From Solirubrobacterales bacterium (GTDB lineage Bacteria; Actinomycetota; Thermoleophilia; Solirubrobacterales; Solirubrobacteraceae), in assembly GCA_015655225.1 (NCBI GenBank), contig JAATFK010000699.1, positions 1-6,792 on the forward strand: a DNA stretch of 6,792 nucleotides. The letters run 5' to 3'. The position numbers and the translations under genes are program-made. The notes beneath the pieces were generated by a model, which had not been told where the DNA came from, did no database searches, and saw nothing but the letters and a program-made list of their open reading frames with translations. Positions 1 through 6,757 of the stretch are shown piece after piece. Position 1 is the first letter of the stretch. The number at the start of each line of letters is the position of its first letter.

Positions 1-4
1 CCTC

Positions 5-2173
5 CTAGCCCCCTGCCTTCGGCGCCGCGTGGCACGGACTGGCGCCGCACGTGTCGACCACCGTTCCGCCGATCTGCAGGAAGTCCGACTTCTGCAGGCG
101 GGCAGCGACCGTCGCGCGCGGGAGGCCGTGCGGGTCGTTGCCGTTGGCTCTCGCCCCGGCGACCGGCGCGAGGTTCGTGTCGGGCGCCGGCGTGTTGCCG
201 ATCGTCCCGCCGTCGCGGATCGGGCCGGCGTCCCAGAGCGTGATCGCGGAGCCGCCGTACGGGAAGCTCCCGATCCGCCCGATCCCGTAGAACGGGACCT
301 TGTCCACGATCCGGCCGGGGTCGGCGATCGGCGTGCGCACCCGCGCGCCGTTCGTGCGCGCCTCGACCTCGGCCATCACGTTCGTGACCTGGAAGTCGCC
401 GAGCGCGAGCTGCATCAGCACGGTGTGCTTGGGCGTGTCGGGCAACGGGTTCGAGGTCATCTCGGCGGCGTAGCCGTCGGGGTCGGCACGGTCCCACAGC
501 ATCTGCACGAGCGAGAGCGCGAGCTGGCGCTGGATCACGTGCGGATAGGCCGGCTCGAAGATCGCCGCGAACTCGGCGAAGTCGGTCGAGCGCGGCAGCA
601 GGACGCTGTAGTCCATCGCCGGCACGCCGAGCACGGCGTGGTCGAAGTCGGGCGCGACCGCGGTCAGCGCGCCGCCGAGGATCCCGCCCTGGCTGTTGCC
701 GTCGTAGAACAGCCGGCGCGTGTCGATCAGCGACTGGCCGCCGACCTGGAACGCGGGATTCGCGGCGAAGCCCTGCGGGTGGATCATCAGCCGCCCGAGA
801 TACAGCTCGTCGAGCAGCCCCTGCTCGGTGCGGTCGACGAACGCCGGGAATCTGGAGAGGTCCCCGAGCGCCCCGATGGCGGTGCCGATGTCCCCCTGCG
901 CGAAGCCGATCTCGTCGGTCGCGCAGTAGACCATGTCGTGCTCCTGGGCCATCATCTGCTGCGGCGAGAGCGTCACCTCGCTCTGGCTGCCGAGCAGCCC
1001 GTGGCCGTAGACGACCGGCCGCGCCGGCGCGACCGGGCCGCCCGCGATCCCACTCGACCGCGGCACGATGCAGGTGAAGGTCGCCTTGAAGACGTTGCCG
1101 GGAATCTGGGTCGGCAGCGCATCCGGGTTCGAGCTGGAGTAGTGGAAGGCCGAGCCGGTCGGGCAGCCCTGTCTCGCGAGATAGCAGGGGACGTCGAAGG
1201 TCCCCTGCACCTGGCGCGCGATCTGCGGGTTCTGCGCCGGCGTGAAGTCGGTCACGGTCGTGACCGCGTAGGCCGGCGCTCTGCCGGCGACGACCTCGTC
1301 GGCGAGGTTCGTGTCGCCGAGCTGCTTGAACGCGTCGTTGCGGATCGCGAGCAGCCGTCCGGTCGTGCTCTTCGTGCTGGCGACCGTGAAGTCCCAGGCG
1401 AGGTAGAGGCTTCTGCGCGCGATCCCGGCCCGCTTCAGCGTTCTGAAGATCGACTCGAAGTGCGGGCGGCGCGACTCGACCGCTCTCACGCGCGTCGTCA
1501 GGTCGTCGCGGTAGAGGCGGAAGCCGGCCGGGGCCGGCAGCGTCTTCCCGCTCGCCGATCTGAGGTTGCGCAGCGCGACGATGTAGCGGTGCCCGGCCTG
1601 CAGGTTTCTGCCGGGGTGGATCAGCAGCGCGCGGTCGGCCGCCTTCTTCGCGTGCGAGTCGAGCTCGGCCCAGATCAGCTGGCGCTTGCCGGTCTTCGCG
1701 TCGATCAGGACTATCGGCTGGGTGCGGCGAAACGCGTCGCCCATGTTCGTGAGCGGGACCGCGCCGGTTCTCTTGAAGGCGGCGGTCGTCGCGAGGCCGG
1801 GCACCTGCAGGACGATCTCCTGCCCGGGGCTGAAGCCGTCGTTGCGGTTCAGCTCGGCCGGGTCGATGTGGACCCCTCTCGCGTTCGCGGGCAGCGCCGC
1901 GCGCGTGAAGTGGATCCGCAGGCCGGTCGCCGAGCGCTTGTCGGCGACCGTGAAGCGATCGCTCGGGAACGGGAACAGGCAGTCCCCGCCGGCGATGAAC
2001 TCGCAGTGGCTCGCGTCCTTCAGGTCGACCTGCTTCAGCAGCTTGGCGGGCGCCGGTGTCGGCTTCGGCGCGCTCGCGGCGCTCGCGGCGACCGGCGCCA
2101 GCAGCGCCGCGCTCGCGGCGGCGACCAGGAGCGCCGCGGTCGTGCCACCGCGGCGCATCGTCAGCAACGTCAT
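5..2173 (-). CDS. Secreted alpha/beta-hydrolase-like protein (putative esterase/lipase)
   Basis: This 722-residue protein is probably an exported serine hydrolase of unknown substrate. Residues 1-32 form a signal peptide: Arg7-Arg8, a hydrophobic Ala/Leu core, and an ASA site near residue 32. The mature N-terminus has a CLFPFPSDRF motif (65-74) followed by an NRNDGFSPG segment, an arrangement I associate with large secreted hydrolases of actinobacteria and myxobacteria. The catalytic half has YGHGLLGS (His391 region, likely oxyanion hole) and DGNSQGG, with Ser494 as nucleophile. Asp593 (LGDFQVTN) and His682 (NDPHG) are my inferred triad partners. Eight cysteines, an even number, fit disulfides outside the cell. 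The ATG at 2173 is chosen because GGAGG lies six bases upstream and the signal peptide follows directly. An in-frame ATG eight codons earlier has its SD too close. The frame stays open far upstream through the M32 gene, but that part is arginine-rich antisense-like noise. The specific reaction cannot be told from sequence. Confidence 0.85.
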   Translation of the reverse strand: MTLLTMRRGGTTAALLVAAASAALLAPVAASAASAPKPTPAPAKLLKQVDLKDASHCEFIAGGDCLFPFPSDRFTVADKRSATGLRIHFTRAALPANARGVHIDPAELNRNDGFSPGQEIVLQVPGLATTAAFKRTGAVPLTNMGDAFRRTQPIVLIDAKTGKRQLIWAELDSHAKKAADRALLIHPGRNLQAGHRYIVALRNLRSASGKTLPAPAGFRLYRDDLTTRVRAVESRRPHFESIFRTLKRAGIARRSLYLAWDFTVASTKSTTGRLLAIRNDAFKQLGDTNLADEVVAGRAPAYAVTTVTDFTPAQNPQIARQVQGTFDVPCYLARQGCPTGSAFHYSSSNPDALPTQIPGNVFKATFTCIVPRSSGIAGGPVAPARPVVYGHGLLGSQSEVTLSPQQMMAQEHDMVYCATDEIGFAQGDIGTAIGALGDLSRFPAFVDRTEQGLLDELYLGRLMIHPQGFAANPAFQVGGQSLIDTRRLFYDGNSQGGILGGALTAVAPDFDHAVLGVPAMDYSVLLPRSTDFAEFAAIFEPAYPHVIQRQLALSLVQMLWDRADPDGYAAEMTSNPLPDTPKHTVLMQLALGDFQVTNVMAEVEARTNGARVRTPIADPGRIVDKVPFYGIGRIGSFPYGGSAITLWDAGPIRDGGTIGNTPAPDTNLAPVAGARANGNDPHGLPRATVAARLQKSDFLQIGGTVVDTCGASPCHAAPKAGG

Positions 2174-2177
2174 CTCT

Positions 2178-2184
2178 CTCCTCC
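2178..2184 (-). promoter_or_regulatory. Strong ribosome binding site of the secreted hydrolase
   Basis: On the minus strand GGAGGAG precedes the ATG at 2173, with the core GGAGG six bases away. It decides the start codon against the in-frame ATG at 2197. It is the second copy of a GGGGAG element whose complement CTCCCC lies just upstream, so it may take part in alternative RNA pairing. Confidence 0.75.
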
Positions 2185-2204
2185 CCGGGGAGTCCATCCT
2201 CCCC
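2181..2204 (-). promoter_or_regulatory. GC-rich hairpin in the hydrolase 5' leader
   Basis: Read on the minus strand the leader has GGGGAG, then the loop GATGGA, then CTCCCC, giving a perfect 6-bp stem. A second GGGGAG that contains part of the SD follows directly. The CTCCCC block can therefore pair with the upstream copy or partly (about 4 bp with a 4-base loop) with the SD copy. The pairing potential is visible; a regulatory role is inference. Confidence 0.35.
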
Positions 2205-2227
2205 TGCGCCGGGATGGCGCGAGGCCG

Positions 2228-2233
2228 AACGTA
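2228..2233 (-). promoter_or_regulatory. Possible -10 element (TACGTT) for the hydrolase gene
   Basis: TACGTT on the minus strand fits the actinobacterial TANNNT -10 consensus and lies in the 86-bp gap between the M32 stop and the hydrolase start. It would give a 5' leader of roughly 45-50 bases containing the hairpin and SD. No good -35 is visible; TTTCCC about 18 bases upstream is weak. Cotranscription with the M32 gene is equally possible. Confidence 0.25.
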
Positions 2234-2259
2234 CCACCCGGGGCGGCGCCGGGGAAAGG

Positions 2260-3777
2260 TCAGTCGAGTCCGTAGAGCGGCGTCAGCTTCCCGCGCAGGT
2301 AGCGTACGAACGGCGCGACCGCGATCGGCGCGCCGGTGATCCGCTCGACCGTCTCGCGCGGCGTGAACTTGCGCCCGTGGCGGTGGAGGTTGGTCCCCAG
2401 CCACTCGCGCAGCTGCGTCCCGTCGCCCTGCTCGAGCGCCGCGTCGAGGTCCGGCAGGTCGGCTCGCGCCCGCTCCCATAGCTGCGCGCCGATCAGGTTC
2501 CCGAGCGCGTAGGTCGAGAAGTAGCCGATGTCGCCGCCGGCCCAGTGGACGTCCTGGAGGACGCCGTGGGCGTCGTCGGGCACGTCGACGCCGAGGTACT
2601 CCTTCATGCGCGCGTTCCACGCCTCCGGCAGGTCGGCGAGGTCGAGCGTGCCGGCGATCATCGCCTGCTCCAGCTCGAAGCGCAGGATGATGTGGAGCGC
2701 GTACGTCGCCTCGTCCGCCTCGACGCGGATCAGCGACGGCGCGACGCGGTTGACGGCGCGGTAGAAGTCCTCCGGCGCGACCGCGCCGAAGCGCTCCGGG
2801 AAGACCTCCGCAAGCTGCCCGTGCAGGTAGCGCGTGAACGGCCGGCCGCGGCCGACGATGTTCTCCCACAGCCGGCTCTGGGACTCGTGCACCGCCAGCG
2901 AGACGCCCTCGCCGAGTGGCGTGCGCGCCAGCTCGGGCGCGATCTGCGACTCGTAGAGGCCGTGGCCGAACTCGTGGATCGAGCCGTAGAGCGACATGCC
3001 GACGTAGTCGGGCTCGTAGCGCGTCGTGAGGCGCACGTCGGTCGGGCCGAAGCTCGCCGCGAACGGGTGCGCCGCTTCGTCGAGGCGCCAGCCGTCGGCC
3101 CGCCAGCCGAGCTTGCTCAGCACGCGCTGGACGACCTCGCGCTGGCGCGCGGGAGCGAAGTCGCCGTGCAGGATCGCGTTGTCGACGCGGTCGGCGTGCT
3201 CGGCGACCGCCGCGATCAGCGGCACCAGCTCGCCGCGCAGCTCCGCGAACAGCGCCGCCACCTCGGCCGTCTTCATGCCCGGCTCGTAGTCGTCGAGGAG
3301 CACGTCGTAGGGGTCGTCGAAGCCCTCGAAGCAGGCGACGTAGCGCTGTCTCAGCTCGACGTTCCTCGCCAGGTACGGCAGGAAGTGGGCGAAGTCGGAG
3401 CGCTCGCGCGCCTCGACCCACGCCTGGTGGCCGTGCGCGCCGGCGCGCACCATCTCGGCGACGAGCTCGTCGGGCACACGGCGCGACTTCTCCCAGTCGA
3501 TCCGCGTGACGCGGATCAGGGCCGCGTCGTCGGACTCCGGATCGGCCGCGCGCAGCCGCTCCTCCTCCCCCTCCAGGCTGCTGAGGAGGCTCCCGATCGC
3601 GTCGTCGGTGAAGCGCTCGTGCGCGAGGCGCCCGAGCGTTCCGAGCGCCTCCGCGCGCAGCGGCGCGGCGCGCTCGGGCATCATCGTCTGCTGGTCCCAG
3701 CCGAGCAGCCCACCGGCGCTCCGCAGGTCATGGATCTCGGCAAGCCGCTCACGCAGCTCTCGCAGGCTCTCGTTCAT
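2260..3777 (-). CDS. Metallocarboxypeptidase, peptidase family M32 (carboxypeptidase Taq-like)
   Basis: This 505-aa cytoplasmic zinc carboxypeptidase removes C-terminal amino acids from peptides; its length matches the M32 family. The zinc site is HEFGH (His268, Glu269, His272), with the third ligand Glu298 in the M32 signature HESQSRLWEN (297-306). Other family blocks are GWDQQTMMPE (from residue 26), YEPG (164-167), IRVEADEATY (350-359), and HW (411-412) followed by GYFSTY. There is no signal peptide or membrane segment. The ATG at 3777 gives the expected N-terminal helix before the GWD motif; only a weak GGA-type SD precedes it. The start faces the divergent M50 gene across 14 bp, so its promoter must lie inside the M50 coding sequence or the transcript is leaderless. 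The secreted hydrolase follows 86 bp downstream on the same strand. The gene looks intact with all catalytic residues present. Confidence 0.96.
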   Translation of the reverse strand: MNESLRELRERLAEIHDLRSAGGLLGWDQQTMMPERAAPLRAEALGTLGRLAHERFTDDAIGSLLSSLEGEEERLRAADPESDDAALIRVTRIDWEKSRRVPDELVAEMVRAGAHGHQAWVEARERSDFAHFLPYLARNVELRQRYVACFEGFDDPYDVLLDDYEPGMKTAEVAALFAELRGELVPLIAAVAEHADRVDNAILHGDFAPARQREVVQRVLSKLGWRADGWRLDEAAHPFAASFGPTDVRLTTRYEPDYVGMSLYGSIHEFGHGLYESQIAPELARTPLGEGVSLAVHESQSRLWENIVGRGRPFTRYLHGQLAEVFPERFGAVAPEDFYRAVNRVAPSLIRVEADEATYALHIILRFELEQAMIAGTLDLADLPEAWNARMKEYLGVDVPDDAHGVLQDVHWAGGDIGYFSTYALGNLIGAQLWERARADLPDLDAALEQGDGTQLREWLGTNLHRHGRKFTPRETVERITGAPIAVAPFVRYLRGKLTPLYGLD

Positions 3778-3791
3778 GCGACCATTCCAGC
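3778..3791. promoter_or_regulatory. 14-bp gap between divergent start codons
   Basis: Only 14 bases separate the ATG of the minus-strand M32 gene from the ATG of the plus-strand M50 gene. Neither strand shows a convincing SD here. Any promoters must overlap the opposite gene's first codons, or both transcripts begin at or near their ATG. No clear TANNNT element is seen at the leaderless distance on either side. Confidence 0.5.
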
Positions 3792-4976
3792 ATGTTCGGA
3801 CGGCCGGGCTCGATCCAGCTCGCGCGCATCTTCGGGATCCGCGTGGGGGTCGACGCGAGCTGGTTCGCCGTCCTCTTCATCCTGATCTTCTTCCTCTCGA
3901 CCCAGTTCCGGGAGACGATGGACTCCTCGGACTCGGCCGCCTACGCGACCGCGGTCGTGAGCGCGCTGCTGCTGTTCGCCTCCGTCCTCGTCCACGAGCT
4001 GGGCCACGCGCTCGCCGCGCGGCGCCTCGGGATCGGCGTCGCCGGCATCACGATCTCGCCGCTCGGCGGCTTCGCGATGATGAGACGCGAGAGCAGAACG
4101 CCGCACGAGGAGCTGCTGGTCGCGGCCGCCGGACCGGCCGCGACGGTGCTCGTGATCGTCGTCTGCGTCGCGCTCGACCTGATCGTGGTCGGCCCCGGTC
4201 GCTTCCTGCACGCGGCCGTGCTGTCGAACGACGTGCGCATCACGCCGGTGCTGCTGACGCTCTCGTGGCTCGTGACGATGAACGCGATCGTGCTCGTCTT
4301 CAACCTGATCCCGGCCTATCCGCTCGACGGCGGCCGGATCGCCCGCGCGGTCGTCTGGTCGGTCACCGGCGACCGCAACCGCGGCACGCGGGCGGCGGCA
4401 CGGCTCGGACAGGGCTTCGCGCTCGTCCTGATGGGGATCGGGATCTGGTCGCTGCTCGGCTGGGACGCGATCGTCGGCCTCTGGTGCCTGTTCGTCGGCT
4501 TCACGATCGGCGGCGCGGCGCGCGCGCTGCTGGCGCAGAGCGCGTTCGCGGAGCGGCTGGAGGAGGTCAGCGTCGCGGACGTGATGGACGAGCAGCCGAT
4601 CGGCGTGCCCGAAGGGCTGACCGCCGAGGCGGCGCTCGACGAGTTCTTCCTGCGCTACCGCTGGCCGTGGTTCCCGGTGGTCGACGGGGACGGGCGCTTC
4701 ACCGGCGTGCTGCGGGAGGAGCGCGTCCGCGACGCGGTCGCGCACCGGCCGCGCGACGCGTCGGGGCCGCCGACCTCGGTCGCGGAGCTGACGGAGACCG
4801 ACCACGCGGGGCAGTGGCGGATCGGCGAGGACCAGTCGCTGCGCGCGCTGCTCGACTCGGAGGGGCTGAGATCGCTCGGGGCGATCATGGCGGTCGACCG
4901 CGGCGGCGTGCTGCGCGGCGTCGTGACCGCCGGGCGGCTGCGACGGGCGCTCCACGCGGCCGTCTCCACGCGCTGA
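3792..4976 (+). CDS. Site-2-type intramembrane zinc metalloprotease (family M50) with C-terminal CBS domains
   Basis: This 394-aa integral membrane protein belongs to the M50 group that resembles SpoIVFB and mycobacterial Rip3 (membrane core followed by CBS pair). Such enzymes cut substrates within or next to the membrane, often releasing regulators. Hydrophobic segments lie near residues 24-39, 51-75, 109-133, 151-174 and 206-240. The zinc motif HELGH (His68, Glu69, His72) sits in the second, and the third ligand Asp179 is in NLIPAYPLDGGR (from Asn171). A CBS domain starts near residue 260 (SVADVMDEQP, then FPVVDGDGRFTGVL). A second, weaker CBS repeat fills about 325-390 and ends in GVVTAGRLRRAL. 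CBS pairs usually bind adenine nucleotides, so activity may respond to energy state; that is inference. ATG 3792 fits relatives, which begin just before the IFGIRVGVD motif, but no clear SD precedes it. The substrate is unknown. The sdhA gene follows 90 bp later on the same strand. Confidence 0.94.
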   Translation: MFGRPGSIQLARIFGIRVGVDASWFAVLFILIFFLSTQFRETMDSSDSAAYATAVVSALLLFASVLVHELGHALAARRLGIGVAGITISPLGGFAMMRRESRTPHEELLVAAAGPAATVLVIVVCVALDLIVVGPGRFLHAAVLSNDVRITPVLLTLSWLVTMNAIVLVFNLIPAYPLDGGRIARAVVWSVTGDRNRGTRAAARLGQGFALVLMGIGIWSLLGWDAIVGLWCLFVGFTIGGAARALLAQSAFAERLEEVSVADVMDEQPIGVPEGLTAEAALDEFFLRYRWPWFPVVDGDGRFTGVLREERVRDAVAHRPRDASGPPTSVAELTETDHAGQWRIGEDQSLRALLDSEGLRSLGAIMAVDRGGVLRGVVTAGRLRRALHAAVSTR

Positions 4977-5005
4977 GCAGGCACTTACCAGTTCGAGGAG
5001 ATTCG

Positions 5006-5056
5006 ATGTGTGCGCTATGTCACGCAATCTCCACCTGGACGGAGGTGCATCAATAG
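5006..5056 (+). CDS. Possible 16-aa leader peptide upstream of sdhA
   Basis: The ORF reads MCALCHAISTWTEVHQ and ends in TAG at 5054-5056, ten bases before the sdhA ATG. GAGGAG lies five bases before its ATG, which is the best SD in this stretch. The peptide holds a CxxCH motif, and its codons (TGT, CTA, TGT, GCA, CAT, CAA) are uncommon in this window. Known leader peptides use scarce or regulated codons to control a downstream gene, so translation here could influence sdhA; this is inference. The rival reading is that GAGGAG serves a GTG at 5010, nine bases away and in the sdhA frame, which would add 19 residues to SdhA. I know no family match. Confidence 0.3.
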   Translation: MCALCHAISTWTEVHQ

Positions 5057-5059
5057 AAT
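5054..5059 (+). promoter_or_regulatory. -10 element TAGAAT for a leaderless sdhA transcript
   Basis: TAGAAT matches the TANNNT consensus and ends seven bases before the ATG at 5067, so transcription would begin at about the A of the start codon. No SD precedes that ATG, which fits a leaderless mRNA, a common class in actinobacteria. No strong -35 is visible 16-18 bases upstream. The first three bases are also the TAG stop of the upstream short ORF. Confidence 0.45.
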
Positions 5060-5522
5060 CGCCGCCATGCCAGCTCACGACGTCCTCATCATCGGCGCGG
5101 GCCTCGCTGGCCAGCGCGCGGCTCTCGCGGCTGCCGACGCTGGCGCGTCCGTGGCCATCCTCAGCAAGGTCCATCCGGTGCGGTCGCATTCGGTCGCGGC
5201 GGCGGGCGGCATCAACGCGGCGCTGAACCCGGGCGACTCGTGGGAGTCGCACGCCTACGACACCGTCAAGGGCTCCGACTACCTCGGCGACCAGGACGCG
5301 ATCGAGATCATGTGCCGGGAGGCGCCGGCCGAGATCTTGCACCTCGAGCACATCGGCGTCACCTTCCATCGCGCCGACAGCGGCCACCTCGGCACGCGCG
5401 CGTTCGGCGGCGCCTCCGCCGCCCGCACCTTCTACGTGGCGGACATCACCGGACAGGCGATCCTCCATGTGCTCTACGAGCAGCTGATGAAGCACCATGA
5501 GACGGTCGATCGATACGAGGAG

Positions 5523-5525
5523 TGA
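5523..5525 (+). other. In-frame TGA replacing a probable Trp codon in sdhA
   Basis: The local reading is RYEE, stop, FTTTLL. E. coli SdhA has EWYALDL at the matching place and related proteins have similar EW(F/Y) or EF(Y) segments, so TGG changed to TGA by one base explains it. The upstream 152 codons and the downstream 410 codons share the same frame. The next in-frame start of ordinary type is GTG at 5625, which would cut into the FAD domain. Confidence 0.9.
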
Positions 5526-6742
5526 TTCACCACCACCCTCCTGCAGGACGACGACGGCGCATGCGTCGGGGCGATCGCGCGCAACATCCGCGACGGCCGC
5601 CTGGAGGTCTTCGACGCGAGATCGGTGATCCTCGCCTCCGGCGGCGCCGGGCAGGTCTTCCAGCCGACGACGAACGCGCTGATCTGCACCGGCGACGGGA
5701 TCGCCCAGGCCTACCGCCTCGGGGCACCGCTGATGGACATGGAGATGATCCAGTACCACCCGACGACGCTGGCGGAGAACGGGTTCCTGATCACCGAGGG
5801 CGCGCGCGGCGAGGGCGCGCACCTCTACAACGCGCTCGGCGAGCGCTTCATGGAGAAGTACGCGCCGAACAGACTCGAGCTGGCCTCCCGCGACGTCGTC
5901 TCGCGCGCCGAGCAGACCGAGATCAACGAGGGCCGCGGCTTCCCCGACGGCACGATCGCGCTCGACATCACGAGAGTCCCGCGCAAGCGCGTGCTGGAGG
6001 CGCTGCGGGAGATCGTGAACATCGGCAGAGACTTCGCCGGGGTCGACATCACGCGCGAGCCGATCCACATCAGACCCGGCATGCACTACATCATGGGCGG
6101 GGTCAGAACGAACTCGCACGGCGAGACGCCCATCAGCGGCCTCTACGCCGCCGGCGAGGTCGCGTGCGTCTCGGTCCACGGCGGCAACCGGCTCGGGGCC
6201 AACTCGCTGCTCGACACGCTGATCTTCGGCCGCCGCTCGGGGGAGCACGCGGCCCACCGGGCGCGCGCCGTGCCGCCGCGCAAGACGCCGGCGAGCCGCG
6301 TCCGCGACGTCGAGGCGGAGCTGGCCGCGATCGTCGCGCGACCCGACACGGGCGGGCGCCGGATCTCCCAGATCAAGGCGGAGCTGGGCCAGACGATGAA
6401 CAGACACGTGGCGGTCTACCGCGACGCCGAGGGGCTCGCGACGGCGCTGGAGATCGTCCGGCGCCTCAAGGAGGAGGCGCCGACCGCCGCGATCGACGAC
6501 AAGGGGACGGTCTTCAACCAGGACGTGCTGGCGGCGATCGAGCTCGGCTACATGCTCGACGTCGCCGAGGCGATCGTCGTCGGGGCGCGGGAGCGGACGG
6601 AGTCGCGCGGAGCGCAGTTTCGCACCGACTTCCCCGAGCGCAACGACGCGCAGTGGCTGCACCACATCACGATCTCGCGCAACGGGGACGGCATCCCCCA
6701 TACGGGCATCGCACCGGTGACGTTCACCCAGTGGGAGCCCCA

Positions 6743-6750
6743 GGAGAGGA
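6743..6750 (+). promoter_or_regulatory. Ribosome binding site of sdhB
   Basis: GGAGAGGA ends seven bases before the ATG at 6758, inside the last codons of sdhA. It supports that ATG and translation of sdhB from the sdhA message. Confidence 0.65.
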
Positions 6751-6757
6751 CCTACTG

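Larger units (their letters stand above)
4977..5066 (+). promoter_or_regulatory. Upstream region of sdhA, less GC-rich than its surroundings
   Basis: These 90 bases between the M50 stop and the sdhA ATG are visibly less GC-rich than the flanking genes, as expected for a control region. They contain a strong GAGGAG SD (4995-5000), a 16-codon ORF, and a TAGAAT element close to the sdhA start. I see no terminator hairpin for the M50 gene and no recognised riboswitch. Confidence 0.5.

Noticed and set aside
2070..2140. Repetitive GCTCGCGGCG tracts as a DNA repeat element
   Set aside because: They encode the Ala-rich signal peptide and linker of the hydrolase, and the repetition follows from Ala codon bias.
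2236..2257. GC-rich stretch after the M32 stop as a terminator
   Set aside because: The blocks are mostly direct repeats of CCCCGG type with only short self-complementary cores and no following T-run on the minus strand.
29..2275. 748-codon open frame on the plus strand opposite the hydrolase
   Set aside because: High GC content keeps antisense frames open. The translation is Arg/Val/Asp-rich with no motif, and the opposite strand has a recognisable protein.
2174..3421. In-frame upstream extension of the hydrolase to a 1138-codon open frame
   Set aside because: It runs inside the M32 gene in another frame, is low-complexity Arg/Ala/Pro-rich, and the true start has an SD and a signal peptide at 2173.
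5523..5560. Selenocysteine insertion at the sdhA TGA
   Set aside because: The position is aromatic in relatives and not Cys. Downstream I see only a TCCTGCAGGA palindrome with no loop, not a bacterial SECIS-type hairpin.
5517..5627. Split SdhA made by reinitiation after the TGA
   Set aside because: GAGGAG precedes the stop, but the overlapping GTG at 5522 is in another frame and the first ordinary in-frame start (GTG 5625) lies inside the FAD domain.
3774..6701. 975-codon open frame on the minus strand across the M50 and sdhA genes
   Set aside because: It spans two genes and their intergenic region and is Arg/Asp-rich with no domain; it is a shadow of strong third-position GC bias.
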